Positions 20,461-31,520 of a DNA stretch of 64,000 nucleotides are shown in pieces. The translations under genes were made by a program, and so were the position numbers. The stretch's first letter is position 1. Each line of letters starts with the position of its first letter. The notes beneath the pieces are model-generated. The model did no database searches. It was not told where the DNA came from and saw only the letters and a list, made by a program, of their open reading frames with translations. The stretch is taken from assembly GCF_905404315.1 (NCBI RefSeq), contig NC_066311.1, positions 4,092,001 through 4,156,000 of the forward strand, given 5' to 3'. Source of the DNA: Leptidea sinapis. Lineage: Eukaryota > Arthropoda > Insecta > Lepidoptera > Pieridae.

Positions 20461-20756
20461 TGCGTTTATTTGTTATTGGAAGCCATTATACATCATTATT
20501 TGCAAATCGCAATCGCTCTCGTTTTGCAAGTTAAAACTGTTACTAGATTTGAATCGAGTCACGACCGTGGCTTGTGTAAACAAACAAACGTGATTATTGT
20601 ATTGTATTGCTACAGTATCAGTTAATATGGAACGTCGAGGAGGCCTACGGGTTTAACATTTAGATGTAAAGGTCACCGCACACTTGACACAAGGGTACTA
20701 GCTACAGCGAAACAAAATGCCAAAAGGTATTTGTTTATATCGAGTTTTGTCTGAAG
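20461..20756. other. unassigned
   Basis: No recognised repeat. Confidence 0.3.
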
Positions 20757-21130
20757 CTTATATTCAAATTCAAATATTTTTATTCGAAATTGGATATAAA
20801 ATCACTTATTGAAAGCCAAAAACTACTCCCATTCTAAAAGGTATGCCTCAGACCTGAGAATAACGGTCGCAACAAACTCAGCGGACTTTTTTCTATATAA
20901 AAAGATGGTTACAATATATAAACTTACAATAAAATTTATTATTTAATAGCCTGTGGTCGCTCAATTTCCAATCAGTGGTATATCATTAAGAAAGTCATTT
21001 AGGTAATAGTAACCTTTACCACACAAACGTTTTTTTAACAATTCTTTTGAATTTCGTTATACATTTTTGAACATTTTCCGGGATCTTGTTGTAAAAGCAT
21101 ATACAACACCTGAATCGACTTTGATAAATG
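20757..21130 (-). mobile_element. LINE 3' UTR, 'GRVSKSFV' Jockey-like family
   Basis: The plus strand shows 'aaattcaaatatttttattc' (3' end), 'gcaacaaactcagcggactt', 'gtaacctttaccacacaaac' and 'cattttccgggatcttgttg'. The last encodes the final residues of the ORF. It is 5'-truncated. Confidence 0.72.
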
Positions 21131-22012
21131 AAAACTCAGTGTAGTTCTAATAATTTTTTATCATAATTAAAATAAGTAACAGTTCTAAGAAAAGATTAAT
21201 TAAACAAAGATGATATATATCGAATTGTTCTTAGATATACCTCGGAAATGCAAATCGTACGCCTTGCACTATGTGCATGGTCACTGGTATGTATTAACGC
21301 CTTTAGCTAGAATAAAAACCCGTTGACGTATAAATGTTTTATTATGAAATAATTAGAAAACTCCATTAGTGGTAGAAAAATACAGAGAGAGAGGTTGACT
21401 ACACAGAGAAAATAAGATCAGAGCTCCTAACAGATGTCATTGGAGGTAGCCTTACCAGTTTCCATCGCATGAGATTCTTGTCCCACTTATAAAAAGAATA
21501 GCATGTGTAGCAATTCACACGTGGTAGAAGTGAAAATTTAAAAATTTTGGCTGCAAGATAATGAGATGAATGTAAAATTTCGGGAAGGGAATAATTGTAG
21601 GTTTTAGTAAAGATCATATTGATACAATGGTTGATAAATATTTTGCATGTTATTCGTATATTACATAGATTAACTCCTACTCAGAGATTAAAATTTGAAT
21701 ACAAGAGGCTTATGGCAACTAAAGTATGAGATAAATACTTTGGTCTTAATATGCTCATAATATGTTGGAAATACTGCGTCAATTACTGTTTTTCATCTTG
21801 TTGTTGATACCGTGCGACTGCTGCACATTTTCAACTTAAATTTGTTGTTAAAAACTCAATCAACAAAATCACTGTATCTGATGCAAAATTTACATTAAAA
21901 CTCTAAGCAGCATATGAAGCCAAGCCCAGCTACATGTTGCTAGGATAACACATGATTTCAACCGCTATGAAAGACATTACTACCACCGCTATCATTTTTA
22001 TGTTCTCCTGGT
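21131..22012. other. unassigned, repeat-poor
   Basis: Nearly 0.9 kb without a recognisable repeat; a 72-codon minus ORF here has no recognisable features. Confidence 0.4.
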
Positions 22013-22108
22013 GTCTATGTCAAATTATGTTAGTGTTCGTGCATTGCTCAAATTAGAGGTTAACTGCCAACTTCAATTTATTTTACAATTTATATACGTA
22101 TAAATGAT
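22013..22108 (+). mobile_element. right part of TTATACGTCTAGATAG MITE
   Basis: 'cattgctcaaattagaggtt' and 'aatttatatacgtataaatg' match the right half of the family. Confidence 0.5.
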
Positions 22109-22821
22109 CGAAGCATATTATTATTCACCATCACTGCCCAAACTTTGAGCTTTAACGAGAGGAACTGGCAAGAAAAACAATATATGAATCCTTATATTTG
22201 ACATTTAAATAATCTATATCCAGACCATAAAAAACAGGAGTATTTTATGTGGGTATAAAAAGGTTAAGCAAGTCGCCCACCATTAGGTGAACCCGACGTC
22301 GCTAACATAAAAATAAACCTGACATTAACTTTAAGTCAATCGTAAATAAATTTTATCTGTGGCTCTCCCTTTGACATTAATGTCACTTTTAATTACATGA
22401 CAATAATTTTTAAGTGGCCTTTATTGTATATTCTGTGCGATATTCAAATAAAGCCATTAACTCAATGTTCACAGAATAACTTGTTTTGTGAATGAAAGCT
22501 AATCTTTCGGTTAATAAATAATTTTAACGCTTAATCTTCGTTTTATTTGATTTTCGTACAAAATAGACTGTAAATCATTCATTTTTAATTTCAATGCAGC
22601 TGTATATTTTTATGAGGTCTTTTGTATGCGATATTTTATGATGTTTGTTAAGATTAATTTTGTTGTTAAGTTACATATACATCTTATGGAGTGTTTAATA
22701 AATGAGAATAAATTTTTTAACGCAATGCCAACACTGCGTCTTAGTTTCCTGATACTATGAAGTTAATCGACAGATCTTCCTCTAGCGAAGTATATAGAGT
22801 GAAGTGATATCTATATTGAAG
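22109..22821. other. unassigned, repeat-poor
   Basis: AT-rich; no repeat partner elsewhere in the window. Confidence 0.4.
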
Positions 22822-23178
22822 ACTAGCTGACCCAGCAAACGTTGTATTGCCATATAAAGTAATAAGAAAAAATCAATAATTAAATTATTAAAGTTTGTTT
22901 TTTACCTCCTGAGAAAGTGAGAAAGATATAAAGATTCTAATAAGTTATTCATTTTAAACTATTCTTTGAATTTGATTTCTGGACGACAGGGCACACATAA
23001 AAGGAAAAACAAAGTTGTTGTTTTTATTTAATTTCGAGTATTTTCATATTTATTCACCTTTTAAACCTTCTCTGGACCTCCGCAAATAATTCAAGACCAA
23101 AATTAGCCACATCGGTCCAGCCGTTCTCAAGTTTTAGCGAGACTAACGAACAGTAATTCATTTTTATATATATAGATA
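22822..23178 (+). mobile_element. AGCTGACCC family C element
   Basis: It starts 'actagctgacccagcaaacg', includes 'ccttctctggacctccgcaa' and 'tcggtccagccgttctcaag', and ends 'ttatatatatagata'. It is inverse to 9688-10110. Confidence 0.65.
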
Positions 23179-24311
23179 ATATTTAGAAAGCAAGTGACGT
23201 TGATTACCAATATAACCAAGACACCAGAGTACTACAGAGTTTTATATTCAAAATAGTTTAAACTTTTAATATTTTTTACTATTTTGTACCTCCCACAACG
23301 GTTACTGAAAAATCTTTTGATGATCGGTTTAGTAGCTAAGGCGTGTACGTTAAAAACACACTTTGGCGTGTATAATGTTAAAAACAAAAAACTTTCTGTG
23401 CGAATCTGAAGACTGTCTCAAAATTTTCCTGATAGCTATTTTGCAGTTAATAGGAAACATATACATACATAATTATGCATATATCGTATTTTATACAAAT
23501 ATAGTGATGAAACATATTGTTTTGGGCCAATGAACTTAATCAGATCTCGAGACCAATTTAGTGAACTACATTAAGATTGCTGGAACGTCTTTAAACTTTC
23601 ACGTAAAGAGTAGCACTTAAACTTAGCATAAATCATGACATATTACTATTACATACAAACGGACAGAACAAAGAGTGACAAGCTCAGAATTAAGACGATG
23701 AGCTCAACAACGTCATCAACATAAAATACCTCTATTTATATTTTAGACATTGTCATCACTCGGGTTACCATCAATTTTACTTCAATGGTCTATTTATTGA
23801 CGAAGTTGAAGAAGACAAAATATCAAATTATTCAAAGTAAAATAAAATTTATTCGATTAGACTTAAACTAAGCGCGTTTGAATCGTTATCATAAATATTA
23901 ATTTTATATTACTGAATCTAACATATGTTCGTAAAAAGTAGAGCTCGTGTGAAGAACATACAAGAAACTCAATAGCCACTCTTTTCAATAGAGTATTTTT
24001 TTATAATGGCTCTAATATACAAAGCAAATTAGTTTGTAAGGTGCTACATTCAATATATGAATCGCATTCAAAGTGAAAAGCGTTTTAATTACCAAACATT
24101 TCATAAAAAACATCAACCTTTAGAGCTTGAATTCATTGTTTGTGTAAGGATGCTTCGTGAACATGATGGTCGCGATTACTGTCATGTCAAAATTAAGTAT
24201 TAAGTCATTTAAAAAATGTTTTCATAATTCTAATTATTATTTATTTATTCATAGTTATGCTAATAAGTACGATTGATTAAGAAAAATTAAGACATGATTT
24301 TTTTTCTACAG
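23179..24311. other. unassigned, repeat-poor; upstream flank of an exon candidate
   Basis: No element is recognised over 1.1 kb. The stretch ends in a pyrimidine-rich acceptor-like tract at 24298-24311. Confidence 0.4.
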
Positions 24312-24377
24312 GTGCTCGGAACTAAAAAATCCTCTAGAGGGAAAGTCTCCGTCATCTAAAAGAGGGAAATACTAAAG
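24312..24377 (+). CDS. candidate exon, 66 bp, gene unknown
   Basis: It is preceded by 'gattttttttctacag', a strong splice-acceptor tract, and followed by 'aaag|gtaagtaat', a near-consensus donor. One frame reads CSELKNPLEGKSPSSKRGKY and meets TAA two bases before the donor; another reads VLGTKKSSRGKVSVI then stop. It could be the last coding exon before a spliced 3' UTR, a stop-containing alternative exon, or chance. It lies in the least repetitive part of the left half. The protein was not recognised. Confidence 0.4.
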
Positions 24378-24639
24378 GTAAGTAATACTTATTACTTCGA
24401 AGAGAAGTTCAAATAATTATCTGCCTAATGTAACATACATATACTGTTCTTTTATTACTAACGCAATCCAATTTCTGTCGGTATCATTTTAAAGTTCATT
24501 CAACTTACAAGATCTTAGGATTTGTATGTTTTACTAATAATCAACTAAAGAGTTGTAGAACAATTATAATTAAAGCTTTTTTAATTAATTTTATACCAGC
24601 ACAGAAATAAATTGATATATACATATATATAAATTCAGT

Positions 24640-24905
24640 GCATATTATAAATATTTTAAAAGTACATGAATACTGGCTGTGTGGCGTTCCTTTTCAAGGA
24701 ACTTTCTTCCACGCATTACAAATGTGGAATGAGCTTCCTTGTGCGGTGTTTCCGGGACGATACGATGATGGTACCTTCAAAAAAGGGCTGTACACCTTCC
24801 TAAAAGCCCGTCAACGCTTCTATGATTCCTCTGGTGTTGCAAGGGAATGTGGGCGGCGGTGATCACTTAAAATAAGGTGATCCGTACGCTTGTTCGTCCT
24901 CCTCT
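24640..24905 (+). mobile_element. LINE 3' end, 'LWNELP' family
   Basis: 'tttcttccacgcattacaaa', 'gtgtttccgggacgatacga' and 'gggcggcggtgatcacttaa' place it. The frame MWNELPCAVFPGRYDDGTFK is still readable for ~50 codons. Confidence 0.77.
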
Positions 24906-25374
24906 TACATAAAATCTATAAAAGCTGATTTATTATTGATATTATAAACAAACCATTGGATGTAAGGTCATATTAAACCTCAACGAAAAGTATTGTCTAA
25001 CCTCGTCATCTATTTTATAATCTCATTATTTGTAATTCATGGTTACCATAGCGATAGTAAGCCGATGACGAAACGAGCATTATATGGCATGTTTTTAAAA
25101 GTACCACTTAGGTAGTTGAGACTTATGCTCCGTAACTAATGACTAAGCGACGGGACATATTGACGTAGGCGGTATATAAAACTAACACACTAATTATATA
25201 TATGGATAGCTTTGTAACCTCCTTCTTAGAAGGTGAATGGAGAGAAGTGAGTTTCAATAGAATTCCGGTTAGATAGGTATTACTGTCAAGCAATATGTAT
25301 TTTTTAGTTTGAAAGGCATAACGCCCTGATCTGTCAATTTACTAGGCAGTAGCCTTTTATTTTTCAGGCAGACT
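24906..25374. other. unassigned
   Basis: AT-rich; no repeat recognised. Confidence 0.35.
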
Positions 25375-25815
25375 CAGAAGAGACTTAACATCTACACATA
25401 TCTCTCAAAGTGACTGAATGTATTGCTGTACGAGTGTGAGACGTGGAAGGTCACCAAATCCATCTATCATCAACTTCAGGATTAAGTTAACCGATGCCTT
25501 CGCAAAATCCTCGGTATTCACTGACCCGGCAAAAAGTCATAAAGTCCCAATCTACCAACAGATTAAATGCCCCAAATGGAGCTGGATAGGCCACACACTC
25601 CGGAGAGATCCCAACGGTATATTACCGAGGCAAGCCCTACACTGGAACTCTCAAGGAAAACGCAAACGTGGTCGTCCAAAGCAATCCAAGCGGCGGACAT
25701 TGATGAAGCTAAAAACATCGGAAAGACCTGGAGTGAAATTGAGAGAGATGCTCAGGATTCATTGAAGATGCACTGTGGACTGCCCTCTGCCTAGCTAGGG
25801 CCTACAGGCACTTAA
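25375..25815 (+). pseudogene. LINE ORF C-terminus with GKRKRGRPKQS motif
   Basis: Frames shift between YECETWKVTKSIYHQLQ-like text at ~25425, WSWIGHTLRRDPNGILPRQA at ~25577 and WNSQGKRKRGRPKQSKRRTL at ~25650. The alternate frame AKNIGKTWSEIERDAQDSLK follows. The order (CETW, W.WIGH.LR, GKRKRGRP, TW.E...A) is that of RTE/CR1-type LINE polyprotein tails. At least two frameshifts make it dead. It differs from the other LINE families here. Confidence 0.72.
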
Positions 25816-25914
25816 GAAGAAGTACAAAAGGACTGTAACAAAAAAAAGATCGTTATTTCTGCATACCCCTTTGGGAGACATACGTCATTGTACCATTGAA
25901 TTTAAATATCATAT

Positions 25915-26225
25915 CATCATCATCATCATATCACCTGGACGACGCCCACTGCTCGGCAAAGGCCTTCCACAAAGATCTCTACGATGATCGGTCCTGCGCT
26001 ACCCACATCCAATGTATTCCGGCGATCTTGACCAGATCGTCGGTCCATCTTGTGGGGGGCCTACCATCACTGCGTCTTCCGGTTCGTGGTCGCCATTCAA
26101 GAACTTTAATGCCCCTATTCTCCTACAGAACTCCTCATTTCTGATTCTATCTCGCAGGGAAACACAGAGCATAACCCTCTCCTATACCCTCTGAGCGACC
26201 ATGAGCTTTCTCATCATCTCATCTC
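25915..26225 (-). mobile_element. LINE 3' end, 'QQWTSSG' family
   Basis: Minus-strand translation includes TRWTDDLVKIAGIHWMWVAQ and KAFAEQWASSR next to the terminal 'gatgatgatgatgatatgat' run. It is frame-disrupted and 5'-truncated. Confidence 0.75.
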
Positions 26226-26854
26226 ATCATAATCTTCACGATCTAAATTCTTATCATAATGTATAGTATAATAGCATAAGTATTGGGTAATTTAGTTTCA
26301 AATTTGGGGAAAACCAACAGGATTTTACTAGAACAAATCATCAAAGTATTTTTTTAATATAACCGTTGGCAAACACTTAACTATCACACGTCTCTCTCGT
26401 CAAATACAGTGATAACCAGGTGATTGATCTGACAAGGCAGTTTACAATAAAATACAAAAACTCTCACGAACACGCTAAGAAATCATAATAACGGTCTACC
26501 GTATAGCAATAGCATTTGCTATGATTTAACCGTAAAGTAAAATGTTACTTAAGTTATCGTTAAGTTACATCTTGTCGTAACTTTAATAATTTCCCGTAAG
26601 TAATGCTTAGCGGATGCTTATCAAACGCGCCGACTTTTGCATCATAAGATCAAATATCAAATTAAGATTAATTACTTATTTGGTTTTATGTATATGCTTA
26701 TGAGTTTTCTCGGGTCGGGTTGGAGTTCGCTTGGCCGTTTGAGCTACTTATTTTTACGAGTAAACGGTCAAGAGCTCGTCTCAACTTTTTTACAAGGCGG
26801 CATTCTGAGCACATCGTCAAAAATATTTCAAATGGATCCATAACCGGCGGGGAC
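26226..26854. other. unassigned
   Basis: Repeat-poor AT-rich sequence. A 68-codon plus ORF at 26637-26843 has a hydrophobic start but no recognisable domain. Confidence 0.35.
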
Positions 26855-27274
26855 TTAAATTTCAATTTAAATTAAAAATTTATTCAAAATAGGTTATGAA
26901 ATCACTTATGGAAAATGAAAAAACTACCATTCAAAAATGCCTCCGAACTGAGAAGAACGGACGCAACAAATTCAGCGGGCTTTCTTTTTTATTTAAATAA
27001 ATGTCGATACAATTAAATTTATAATTTAAATAGTAAAATGGCGGCCGCTCCATTCCCAATCTGTGGTATCATTAAGAAAATCATTTATGTTACCTTTACC
27101 ACATTAATGTTTTTTAACAATTCTTTTGAATTTTGAATTTTGTAACACATTTGTTTTGAAAATTTTCTGGGATCATGTTGTAATCATATACATCGCCCCA
27201 AAAAAGACTTACTCTCGAACTCAACTTAACTCGACCTAGCCGAGAAGTAGGCGTTATAAATTTATGTTTGTTCC

Positions 27275-27640
27275 AGTAAAAAAAGAAGGACTCCACGCCG
27301 TGATATTAGCAAGTGAAGCACCGTTATGCTAGTGTGTGTGCGGTTACGGGGATACTAGTTACACAATTTTTTCTCCCTTAAATAATCATATATGGCCACA
27401 AGTACTTACATAGTATCGTTTTTACATTTTTTCACAACACACGACGGCATTTTTAAAATATTTTATTGACACGCAAACTGATCTGTCAAAGACAATAACA
27501 ATTCTCATAATGGCCGCCTATCGGCCTGTAGTAGTGTAAGAGTGTGCGTGGGGCTATGTATTTACACGTTAATCCGCTTGTTTTGGTGCTTCACTGTTAT
27601 GTAAGGTCACACGGAGTCTTTATTTTTTTACTAGTCCGTG
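27275..27640. mobile_element. MITE with 'agtaaaaaaag...gactcc' inverted termini and GTTCC duplication
   Basis: Imperfect ~50-bp inverted repeats: left 'agtaaaaaaagaaggactcc' through 'aagtgaagcacc'; right 'ggtgcttcactgtta' through 'ctagtccgtg'. It is flanked on both sides by GTTCC (27270-27274 and 27641-27645), and removing it restores the LINE text seen at 53.48 kb. A related terminus is at 20408. It is non-coding. Confidence 0.78.
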
Positions 27641-27654
27641 GTTCCTGGTGCTAA

Positions 27655-27676
27655 TATAATATATATATATATATTC
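27655..27676. repeat. short (TA)n
   Basis: A run of about ten TA units inside the split LINE. Confidence 0.7.
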
Positions 27677-27790
27677 TAGAAAATTAAATACTTGCCTATG
27701 TACACATACATAACATAGTCAAGAATATATAAAAGCATCAGTTGAAATGTTTGTATTTTAAATTTTGCTCTTAATGATACTCTACAGAAA

Positions 27791-28242
27791 AAAAGGAAAT
27801 ACCTCCCCTCTTTTAATGTCATACTTAGGCAAATAAATTAATGACCTTAGGTCTGACTTAAGTTGGCTATTTTGGAAGTAAACAATCCCAAATAGTATTT
27901 TATCTTTATTATATCGTAAATTAGTTTTATCTGGATTACAACTGATTACAAGTCCTTACAATTCTTGATCATTTAGTATCAAATATACTGGTCAACTTAC
28001 ACGTTTTACGTATAAAGTTACGAAAGTTATTCCTAAAATGTCTTGTTAAGTTTACAATAAACACCGCAGTGTTTGTTAATGCAATATTAATTCAGTGTTA
28101 CTGGCGCAAGCAGTCAATATTAATAAGTTGCTTAGTTAATTGTGTGTGGTCTTGCAGGTTGAGCCGCGAAATTACAGATAAATTTCATAATATACATAAT
28201 AACATGCAGTTTGTATTATAAGTACTTACGTATTTCATAACA
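27791..28242. other. unassigned
   Basis: AT-rich; no repeat recognised. Confidence 0.35.
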
Positions 28243-28690
28243 TTTTGCCGCTCTTAATATACCAGCTGTTTAAGAGCTAAATCGTATTCCCGCCGCGAGG
28301 GCAAGCGTCCAGATGGAATGACACCCTTTCCCGTGCCCAAGCCATCGGGCACGGGAAAGGGTGCTGATGTGGGACGCGTCTTGCGTCGACACTTTGGCCT
28401 TCTCATGTCCAAGTTACGTCAGTTGGTGCTGGGGCTGCTGCTTCGACTGCCGAAGACAGCAAGCGTCGCAAATATCAGTGAGTCATACATCATGTGCCGT
28501 TTGGTGTCGAGACACTTGGCCCGTGGGGCCCAGAGGCGCGGAAAATGTTTAAAATACTATCTTCGCGCCTCAATAAGGCTACTGGAAACCCAAGCGCTGG
28601 CAGCTATTTCGGTCAACGGATCAGCCTAGCTCTCCAACGCGGTAATTCTGCCAGTATTTTTGGTACACATCCACGAAATGATAAGTTTTA
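28243..28690 (+). pseudogene. retroelement endonuclease-like C-terminal domain, copy 1, with fold-back
   Basis: It matches 41950-42525. The joined message of the two copies resembles a domain found C-terminal in metazoan reverse-transcriptase polyproteins: ISRHASVNEVI, EPNG/QPNG, 'RDGKxPDGMTLVAW', 'LLWDASC' and 'VETLGPWGPEAR'. The PDG...WD arrangement recalls PD-(D/E)xK nucleases. In this copy the part after 'gatggaatgac' is replaced by an inverted duplication: 17-bp perfect arms 28322-28338 and 28347-28363 around 'aagccatc'. Frameshifts are present. The family assignment is from memory of the pattern. Confidence 0.6.
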
Positions 28691-28799
28691 ATTTTGTGCA
28701 GTCATAGTAATGTATATTTAGACTTTTTTTCGTTGTTTGTTATTATTTCGAACTAGTAACCAACTACTCCTTAGCCCAGATGCTGGTCAGATGGGTACT

Positions 28800-29015
28800 A
28801 GGATCAGTGGGAGGCTCCTTTGCACAGGAAGCCGGCTTGATTATGGGGTACCACGACGGCACCCATTTCTTCCGTGAAGCAGTAATGTGTGAACATTACT
28901 GTGTTTCGGCCTGCTAGTGAAATTACTGGTCAAATGAGACTTAACATCTTATGTCAGCTGCTTATGTACGCTCAGAATTTCTTCGTCTCATCCCTTATTT
29001 TCATACAAAAAAAGA
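28800..29015 (+). mobile_element. GCCGG/CGTCC repeat with internal deletions
   Basis: Head 'cagtgggaggctcctttgca' and tail 'ctcatcccttattttcatac' are intact. About 90 bp are missing inside (after 'ctcagaatttc'). Confidence 0.75.
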
Positions 29016-29334
29016 CCTTTCAGGATGAGCTGAATTAGGTAAAACTTAGCTATGGTTCTTTTTGGCGTTTCTCACGGAAAAGGAAATCCTTTATCCACGC
29101 GGATGCGTTCGGGGGAGCGAACGAGTATTGAATGATAACGAGACCTACACACGAAACGTCTTTACCACAAAAATCGATGGGTTCCGCTTATCGGAGATCC
29201 GTGCGTAATTGTCTGATATCGCGTTTATACATTCGTCTCGAATAACGTGCCTAATTTAACGGAGGTATGTATCGCTTCGGGTTTGTTGAAAATTGATAAC
29301 GACTTGCTTAATGCATGTTTTAAAGAATTATTAA
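29016..29334. other. unassigned, GC-richer at 29085-29290
   Basis: Contains 'cacgcggatgcgttcggggg'. It lies between two inverted GCCGG/CGTCC copies. No frame or repeat recognised. Confidence 0.3.
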
Positions 29335-29570
29335 TTAGTTTTTTTTTATGAAAATAAGGGACGAGACGAGCAGGAGGTTCAGCTGATGGTAATTGATACG
29401 CCCTGCCCATTACAATGCAATGCCGCTTAGAATTCTTGAAAAATACAAAAATCTGAGCGGCAATATAATTGCACTCTTCACCTTGAGACGTAAGATGTTA
29501 AGTCTCATTTGAGTTGTAATTAAACTAGCTACGGCACCCTTCAGAGTGAAACACAGTAATGCTTACACAT
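29335..29570 (-). mobile_element. GCCGG/CGTCC repeat, 5'-truncated
   Basis: The plus strand starts 'tatgaaaataagggacgaga' and ends at 'cagtaatgcttacacattac'. With the 28800 copy it forms an inverted pair. Confidence 0.75.
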
Positions 29571-29577
29571 TACTGAA

Positions 29578-29670
29578 TATGCATATAAAATTTGGTAAAA
29601 ATCAGTAAAGCCGTATCGGAGGGGTAAGATAACTAACATTGTGACACGAGAATTTTACATATAAGATATA
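29578..29670 (+). mobile_element. AGCTGACCC family A, terminal part only
   Basis: 'cagtaaagccgtatcggagg' and 'gacacgagaattttacatat' match the right end of family A. Confidence 0.5.
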
Positions 29671-29964
29671 TAAACTACGTGTCACGTTGTTTGTCCGCGA
29701 TGGACTCCATGGAGTGCAGTTTAGTCCAACTTGAGAGATAGGATAGTTTTTATTTCAATTTGGGACCCATAATTATTTTATTTCCAATATTAACTGTTTT
29801 GTATGGACATATTTTCTATGAGAGAATTTATTACAATTTCACTATAACAAAAGGGTGCATGCATATTTAACGAAATTATTCTTGATATTACGAAATATTA
29901 TTGACATATTCATAAAAAACAGTATTTTATTTATTATGTACAGAACAACGTCTGTCGGGTCAGC
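29671..29964 (-). mobile_element. AGCTGACCC family D element
   Basis: It shares 'gtgcagtttagtccaacttg' and 'gagagaatttatt' with 62085-62285, and closes with 'cgtctgtcgggtcagctagt'. A family A element starts directly after. Confidence 0.55.
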
Positions 29965-30290
29965 TAGTCTAATATATAAAATTCTCATGTCGCGGTGTTT
30001 GTAGTTAAACTCCTTCGAAACGGCTTCACCGATTCTCATGAAAGTTTGAGTGCATATTGGGTAGGTCTGAGAATCGGACAACATCTATTTTTCATCCCCC
30101 TAAATGTTAAGGGTGGTCCACGCCATATTTATTTTTTTATTTTTTTGACATTTTTTTTTTAAATTTGTTTGATTATGAGTCAGCATTAAAAAATACATAC
30201 AACTTCAAATTTCACCCATCTACGATCAACAGTTACTTTTGTATCGCGATTTTAATATCGGCAATACAACGTTTGCTGGGTTAGCTAGTA
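29965..30290 (-). mobile_element. AGCTGACCC family A element, near full length
   Basis: It runs from 'taatatataaaattctcatg' to 'aacgtttgctgggttagcta'. It is inverse to 6167-6490. Confidence 0.68.
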
Positions 30291-30627
30291 TTATATAAAG
30301 ATGAATGGAAAATATACAGGCTTACTAAAAAAATATTTTAAGAAACAACAGCCATATTTGTGTGAAGACTGATGTAAATATTAATATAACATTATTTAAT
30401 TATGATAATTACAGTAATGTAACTTTTGAAATCGAGCGACAACTTTCCCAGATTTTTTTTTTTTTTTTATTGAACCAACAGCACACAAAAATGAAACTAA
30501 TAACAAAAATATTGTGCGATGGCCGACTGCCAATTACAGGTTCACACTATTTATGGTTTAACATTTAACGCTCTAATTAAACTATGATTAAATCAAAATA
30601 AAAAATAATTAACTAATAGATATAAAG
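30291..30627. other. unassigned
   Basis: AT-rich with a T18-type run near 30452. Confidence 0.3.
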
Positions 30628-30684
30628 GTGTGTATGAGTGTATGTGTGTATGAGTGTATGTGCGTACGAGTGTATGTGCGTATG
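30628..30684. repeat. 16-bp minisatellite, 3.5 units
   Basis: Unit 'gtgtgtatgagtgtat' repeated at 30628, 30644 and 30660, with two transitions (t to c) in the third unit. Confidence 0.85.
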
Positions 30685-31078
30685 TCTTAAGTCGTTTTCA
30701 ACTCTTCGATTGCAGTATACTTAAAATGATTTCCTTTTTGAAAGAGCTTTTAGTATGGACGAATATATCTGTTGGTAAGAAATGTTTATTATAGCAGCTA
30801 AGGGTACGGCAGACCACCGAATTCTGTGCATAAATAGAGTGAGTAATTGGGACATTAAAAATCTGGGTTTATCTTTAGGGGTTTTCGTGGTATTTAGATG
30901 TAGAAATTTTATTATATTGTTTTGATCAATTAATGGAAAAAAGTGAATACTTAGAACGTTTTGCATTTAAAAATGAAATAAAATAATGTTTCAAAACGTT
31001 TAAATTATTTATTTCAACTTATTTTTAAAACCTATTTTCAATAATATATTTATCAAACAAAAATACTCTTTCAACGTC
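30685..31078. other. unassigned
   Basis: AT-rich; no repeat recognised. Confidence 0.3.
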
Positions 31079-31295
31079 CGTCAGCTGTATAGCTACAGAT
31101 ATACTGCTATAAGCATTTTGGTGACGCGAACTCACGAGATTTCACCCATCCAGAAAGTGTCTAACTATTTAAATTATTATAAATTTTTTAGTTATTTATA
31201 TAACGCGTGTGCCAGTCATGAGCATGTCGGTGTCGCGACCCCATAAGATTTTCCCTTACCAAAAAGAGCCCAACAAGGCTAAAGAAGTTATATAT

Positions 31296-31300
<5 letters not shown>
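31079..31300 (+). mobile_element. two-copy element 'gtcagctgtatagctacaga'
   Basis: It matches 42664-42880: 'tactgctataagcattt', 'cgcgaactcacgagatttca', 'ccagtcatgagcatgtcggt' and 'aagattttcccttaccaaaa'. At 42 kb it follows the endonuclease-like retroelement copy, but here it does not, so it is an independent unit. Confidence 0.6.

Positions 31301-31352
<52 letters not shown>
31293..31352. repeat. (TA)n microsatellite
   Basis: About 26 TA units with one 'ttatta' irregularity at the left. It abuts a tRNA-like SINE. Confidence 0.92.
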
Positions 31353-31354
<2 letters not shown>

Positions 31355-31520
31355 TAAGTCACAACCTGAGAGTTGAACAAAGCAAACAGAATTTTAAAAC
31401 GAAGCGGTACTCGAACGGTTAGCTCAGTTGGTTAGAGCACCGGCACGGAACGCCGGAGGTCATGGTTTCGAATACCGCATCGTTCATATTTTGTTTTTCA
31501 AATTTTATTTGCGTAAAGAA
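31355..31520 (+). mobile_element. tRNA-like SINE, GAACGAT type, with 73-nt cloverleaf
   Basis: 'cacaacctgagagttgaaca' leads to a tRNA-like body at 31413-31485: acceptor 'gaacggt/atcgttc' (one G-T pair), D-stem GCTC/GAGC and anticodon stem CCGGC/GCCGG with loop ACGGAAC. The tail is 'tttgtttttcaaattttatt'. Loop position 33 is C, not the T of real tRNAs, and the T-arm here is mismatched. Confidence 0.72.

Larger units (their letters stand above)
26855..27790 (-). mobile_element. LINE 3' region, 'GRVSKSFV' Jockey-like family, split by a MITE
   Basis: The left part (26855-27274) contains 'gcaacaaattcagcgggctt', 'ttctgggatcatgttgtaat' and coding 'ctcgacctagccgagaagta'. The right part (27641-27790) resumes 'gttcctggtgctaatataat' and 'aatatataaaagcatcagtt', as in the 53-kb copy. 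The interruption is the MITE at 27275-27640. Confidence 0.75.

Noticed and set aside
29671..30290. One composite element with long terminal repeats
   Set aside because: The two 'gggtcagctagt' ends are in the same orientation but the bodies belong to different families (D and A), so they are adjacent insertions, not LTRs.
31293..31352. AT-rich replication origin or scaffold attachment
   Set aside because: It is a simple (TA)n microsatellite and nothing beyond AT content supports another role.
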